Assembly: GCF_003096095.1 (NCBI RefSeq)
Contig: NZ_CP015453.1
Coordinates: 3,224,001 to 3,288,000, forward strand
Direction: 5' to 3'
Origin: Dietzia psychralcaliphila
GTDB taxonomy: Bacteria; Actinomycetota; Actinomycetes; Mycobacteriales; Mycobacteriaceae
DNA: 64,000 bases
This document shows positions 61,092 through 64,000 of the stretch, piece after piece. Every line of letters starts with the position of its first letter. Position 1 is the first letter of the stretch. The position numbers and the translations under genes were made by a program. The notes under the pieces are model-generated. The model ran no database searches, was not told where the DNA came from, and worked only from the letters and a program-made list of their open reading frames with translations.

Positions 61092-64000
61092 CTACTCGAT
61101 CAACCCCCGCAGGTCGTCGGCCGTGAGCGCCGCGGAGAAGTGCTCGCCACTGTCCAGCACGGAGGCGAAGAGTTCGGCCTTGCGTCGCTGTAGTTCGACG
61201 ACCCGTTCCTCGATGGTGTCGCGGGCGACCATCCGGTAGACCAGCACGGGCCTGGTCTGGCCGATCCGGTGGGCCCGGTCCACGGCCTGGGCCTCGGTCG
61301 CCGGGTTCCACCACGGATCCAGCAGGAAGACGTAGTCGGCGCCCACCAGGTTCAGGCCCACGCCCCCGGCCTTGAGGCTCAGGCAGAACACCTGCGCGCC
61401 GCCCTCCGTGAACCTGCCGACGGCTCCTGCCCGGTCGGTGGTCTTGCCGTCGAGGTGAGCGACCGTGATGCCCTCGGCGTGCAGCCTGTCGACCACCGTG
61501 TCGAGGTAGCTGGTGAACTGGCTGAACACCAGCGCCCGGTGTCCCTCGGCCACGACCTCACGCAGCGACGCGATGAGCTCATCGGTCTTGGCGGAGGGGA
61601 TCGACGCATGATCGGGGTCCACCAGCGAGGGGTCCAGGCACAGCCGGCGCAGCACGGTCAGTCCGGCGAGGATGCTGATGCGGTTGGAGTCGAAGTCGTC
61701 GAGCAGCGCCAGCAGCGATGCCCGCTGCCGGGCGAGTTCGCGCTCGTAGACCCGCCGGTGCGCGGCCGAGAGTTCCACCTCCATCACCGCATCCGTGCGC
61801 GGTGGCAGCTCGCCGGCCACCAGCTCCTTGCGGCGCCGCAGCAGGAAGGGGCGCAGTCGGCGGCGCAGGCGATGCAGCGCCTCGGCGTCGCCGTCCTTCT
61901 CGATGGGCGTGCGGAACAGCGACCGAAACTCCTTGGCGTCGGGCAGCACTCCACGGCAGGACAGGGCCGCGATCGCCCACAGCTCGGTGAGGTTGTTCTC
62001 CATGGGGGTGCCGGTCACCGCGAGCAGGAAGTCCGCGCGCAGACCGGCCAGTGCGGCGAACAGCTTGGACGCCGGGTTCTTCGCCTGCTGGGCCTCGTCC
62101 AGGATCACCCCGGCCCAACCGATCCCTGCGTACGCCTCGGCGTCCAGGCGCAGGACGGTCGCGGAGGTGACCACGATGTCGTGGGCGGCCGCGTCCTCGG
62201 CCACGGTGGTGGGCGACTTGCTCTCCGTGGCCGAGCGTCGGGCCACGCGCAGCGAGGGCACGAACCTCCGGGCCTCGGCCTCCCAGTTGGGCACGACCGA
62301 CGAGGGCGCCACCACGAGGAACGGCCCCGGCGAGGCGCCCGCCGTCTCGGCACCGGCACCGGCACCGGCACCGACACCGAGCGAGTGGGTCTCGTGCACG
62401 TGGGCGATCAGGGCCAGCGCCTGGACCGTCTTGCCGAGCCCCATGTCGTCGGCCAGGATCCCGCCGATCCGGTGTCGCCACAACATGGCCAACCAGCCCA
62501 ACCCCTGCTGCTGGTACGGCCGCAGCTCGGCCTCCAACGTGGCGGGGACCGGGACCGGCTCTGGAGTATCCGAGGCCAGCTCGAGTAGTGCCTGCGCCCG
62601 CCCGGTGGGTGGCGCGAGGTCGTCGGCCAGCTCGGCCAGGTCCGCCCACAGTCCCGCCTGGCCGAGCCCGATCCGGATGTCGCCCGGGCCCGGTGCCGTG
62701 CCCGCCCGCGCAGCCGAGGCCGCGAGCGCCTCGTCGAGCAGGGTGCGTAGTTCACCGAAGCGCTCGAGGTCCACGGGGACCAGGACGCCGTCCTCGGTGA
62801 CGAACTCCGACTGCCCGCTCACCACCGCCCGGAACACGGTCGCGAACGGTACCGGACGCCCCTCGACGGTCACGCCCACCGACAGTCCCAGCCAGTCGAT
62901 CCCGGACCGGTCGTCCTCGGCCGCGACCGTGATCCGCGGCCCCTCGCTCGCGCGTCGTATCTCCGGGACCCCGTCGCGCACGGTCACCCGGACCCCCTCG
63001 AGGGCGCGCAACGCGGCCACCCCGTCGGCGAGCAGTACCGCGGCGTCATGCCCCGTGACCCGCCAGGGCCCGGGCGTGACGACCCATCCCCACCCGGTCT
63101 CCTCTGCAGTAACGGCGAGGTCGAGCGAATCGGGGTCCGCGAGGATCGGGCCCGCATCCCCCAGGTCCCCGGCCGTCAGTGGACGACGCCGAACCGTCTC
63201 GGTACCGTCGCTCATCCGCATCACGTCGAGCCGGTACCACTCCGCGACGAGGTCCGGCCCGTCCGAGGAGTCGGGCCCGGCGTAGCGGCGGATCACGAGT
63301 TCGAACTCCACGCGGTCCTTCTCCGGCAGCTCCAGGCGACCGGCGCGGTCGATCACCGGGAACGCGTCGACGAGGCCGGGGAGGAACTCGCCGCAGAACT
63401 CGGGCACGGCCTCGTCCGGAATGGTCAGCTCTCGCCATCGGCGCAGATCACGGGCCACCCCGGGGTCGAGTCGCCCGACCGGGCACAGCTCCAGCACCCG
63501 GCCCCGGACCACCGCGACGAGGTCCCCGCGTTCCCCCACGAGGGCGCCGGGCAGGGGGCGGTCGAGCTCCTCGTCGTCGTCGGGCATCGTCCGGGCGCCG
63601 TCGGAGTCCGGCAGTATCTCCGCCGCGGCGGTGACCACCACCTCCCGGCCGTCGGGTGACCACGCCGTGAGTCCCACGCGTCGGCGCGGCCCGGGCCGGA
63701 CGTCGTGCAGACCGTCATCGGGGACGATCTCCACTTCCGCCTCCGCAGCAGTGGAGATGAGCGGCCACAGCGCGGGCACCTCGGCATCGCACAGGTCCAG
63801 CCAGACCCTGGCCTGGCGACGACTGCGGGCCAGCGCGTCCATGGCGCGGAACCAGCTGGTCTGGGCGGCGTTCATGTCCGCGGTCCACCCGTAGCGCAAC
63901 CGGTCCCATTCCACGCCCGCCGACTTCCACCGCCCGCCCCGACCCGGGACCACGATGCGCGCGCGGAGTCGGTTGCCCAGCCCCGGGCGCAACCCACCGG
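61092..64000 (-). CDS. SNF2/RapA-family helicase, 5' end beyond the window
   Basis: At least 969 residues, open to the right edge, so the true start is outside. The SNF2 helicase core has DDMGLGKTVQALALIAHVHE (Walker A), VILDEAQQAKNPASK (DEAQ box), the central SALATS-type LLAVTGTPMENNLTELWAI, and in the second lobe VFSQFTSYLDTVVDRL and SLKAGGVGLNLVGADYVFLLDPWWNPATEAQAVDRAHRIGQ-type pieces (e.g. LLDPWWNPATEAQ). The N-terminal 400 residues are a family-typical extra region. Between Walker A and the next strand there is a GVGAGAGAGAETAG insertion (62345-62385). Likely DNA translocation or repair; actual role unknown. Confidence 0.9.
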   Translation of the reverse strand, partial: GGLRPGLGNRLRARIVVPGRGGRWKSAGVEWDRLRYGWTADMNAAQTSWFRAMDALARSRRQARVWLDLCDAEVPALWPLISTAAEAEVEIVPDDGLHDVRPGPRRRVGLTAWSPDGREVVVTAAAEILPDSDGARTMPDDDEELDRPLPGALVGERGDLVAVVRGRVLELCPVGRLDPGVARDLRRWRELTIPDEAVPEFCGEFLPGLVDAFPVIDRAGRLELPEKDRVEFELVIRRYAGPDSSDGPDLVAEWYRLDVMRMSDGTETVRRRPLTAGDLGDAGPILADPDSLDLAVTAEETGWGWVVTPGPWRVTGHDAAVLLADGVAALRALEGVRVTVRDGVPEIRRASEGPRITVAAEDDRSGIDWLGLSVGVTVEGRPVPFATVFRAVVSGQSEFVTEDGVLVPVDLERFGELRTLLDEALAASAARAGTAPGPGDIRIGLGQAGLWADLAELADDLAPPTGRAQALLELASDTPEPVPVPATLEAELRPYQQQGLGWLAMLWRHRIGGILADDMGLGKTVQALALIAHVHETHSLGVGAGAGAGAETAGASPGPFLVVAPSSVVPNWEAEARRFVPSLRVARRSATESKSPTTVAEDAAAHDIVVTSATVLRLDAEAYAGIGWAGVILDEAQQAKNPASKLFAALAGLRADFLLAVTGTPMENNLTELWAIAALSCRGVLPDAKEFRSLFRTPIEKDGDAEALHRLRRRLRPFLLRRRKELVAGELPPRTDAVMEVELSAAHRRVYERELARQRASLLALLDDFDSNRISILAGLTVLRRLCLDPSLVDPDHASIPSAKTDELIASLREVVAEGHRALVFSQFTSYLDTVVDRLHAEGITVAHLDGKTTDRAGAVGRFTEGGAQVFCLSLKAGGVGLNLVGADYVFLLDPWWNPATEAQAVDRAHRIGQTRPVLVYRMVARDTIEERVVELQRRKAELFASVLDSGEHFSAALTADDLRGLIE

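Overview
The window is about 70% GC, gene-dense chromosome of an actinobacterium of the order Mycobacteriales. A Dietzia- or Rhodococcus-like organism is the best guess. Evidence is the F420-dependent glucose-6-phosphate dehydrogenase, the ergothioneine genes egtB/egtD, two 13E12-type DUF222/HNH proteins, the trehalose/mycolate-lineage style of small secreted proteins, HspR-type (HAIR) operators before clpB, and frequent GTG starts with ATGA/GTGA overlaps. No rRNA, tRNA, CRISPR array, insertion sequence or prophage was seen.

Layout. 1-7350 (mostly minus): start of pta, a DUF222/HNH protein, egtD-egtB, an alkyltransferase-like protein lacking the catalytic cysteine, a SUFU-domain protein and fgd. 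7351-13096 (plus): a SipW-type export locus with three small substrates, a SipW-class signal peptidase, a large Ser/Thr-rich surface protein and a sixth related protein. 13160-22166: a glycosyltransferase, metZ with its rhodanese partner, a ferredoxin-NADP reductase, a WXG-like/DUF1023 hydrolase pair, two membrane proteins and purT. 22281-28539: secreted two-cysteine proteins, a CoA-transferase family III gene with a GntR regulator, and an AbiEi/nuclease-like protein. 28802-36851: purA, the 5-oxoprolinase operon pxpABC, an FUSC exporter-like gene and trimethylamine monooxygenase. 36915-48028: phoD, a second DUF222/HNH gene, fba, a DedA protein, a DUF2975-HTH module, an LLM oxidoreductase, and a tightly overlapped pyrE-yhhN-SDR-trmH operon. 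48306-52450: three more secreted two-cysteine proteins facing a secreted Ig-like-repeat protein. 52515-64000: a large anchored acidic protein, sseA, clpB, a membrane metalloprotease-like protein, a lipoprotein, a ROK-like kinase and a SNF2 helicase that runs off the end.

How the parts fit. Three themes stand out. First, cell-surface export: a self-contained SipW locus, and six members of a secreted two-cysteine family in two clusters. Second, redox and sulfur metabolism: ergothioneine, F420, metZ/rhodanese, sseA and fprA. Third, DNA microstructure: short in-frame tandem repeats (15, 18, 21 or 33 bp units) extend termini or surface loops of otherwise ordinary enzymes (Pta, EgtB, EgtD, PurT, PxpA, PxpB, YhhN, TrmH, GntR), and similar arrays (35, 18, 22 bp) lie just after stop codons. 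Minus-strand terminator hairpins repeatedly carry one imperfect pair that reads as G-U only in the transcribed orientation.

All functional names come from reading motifs by eye. Family assignments are recalled knowledge and were not checked by search.
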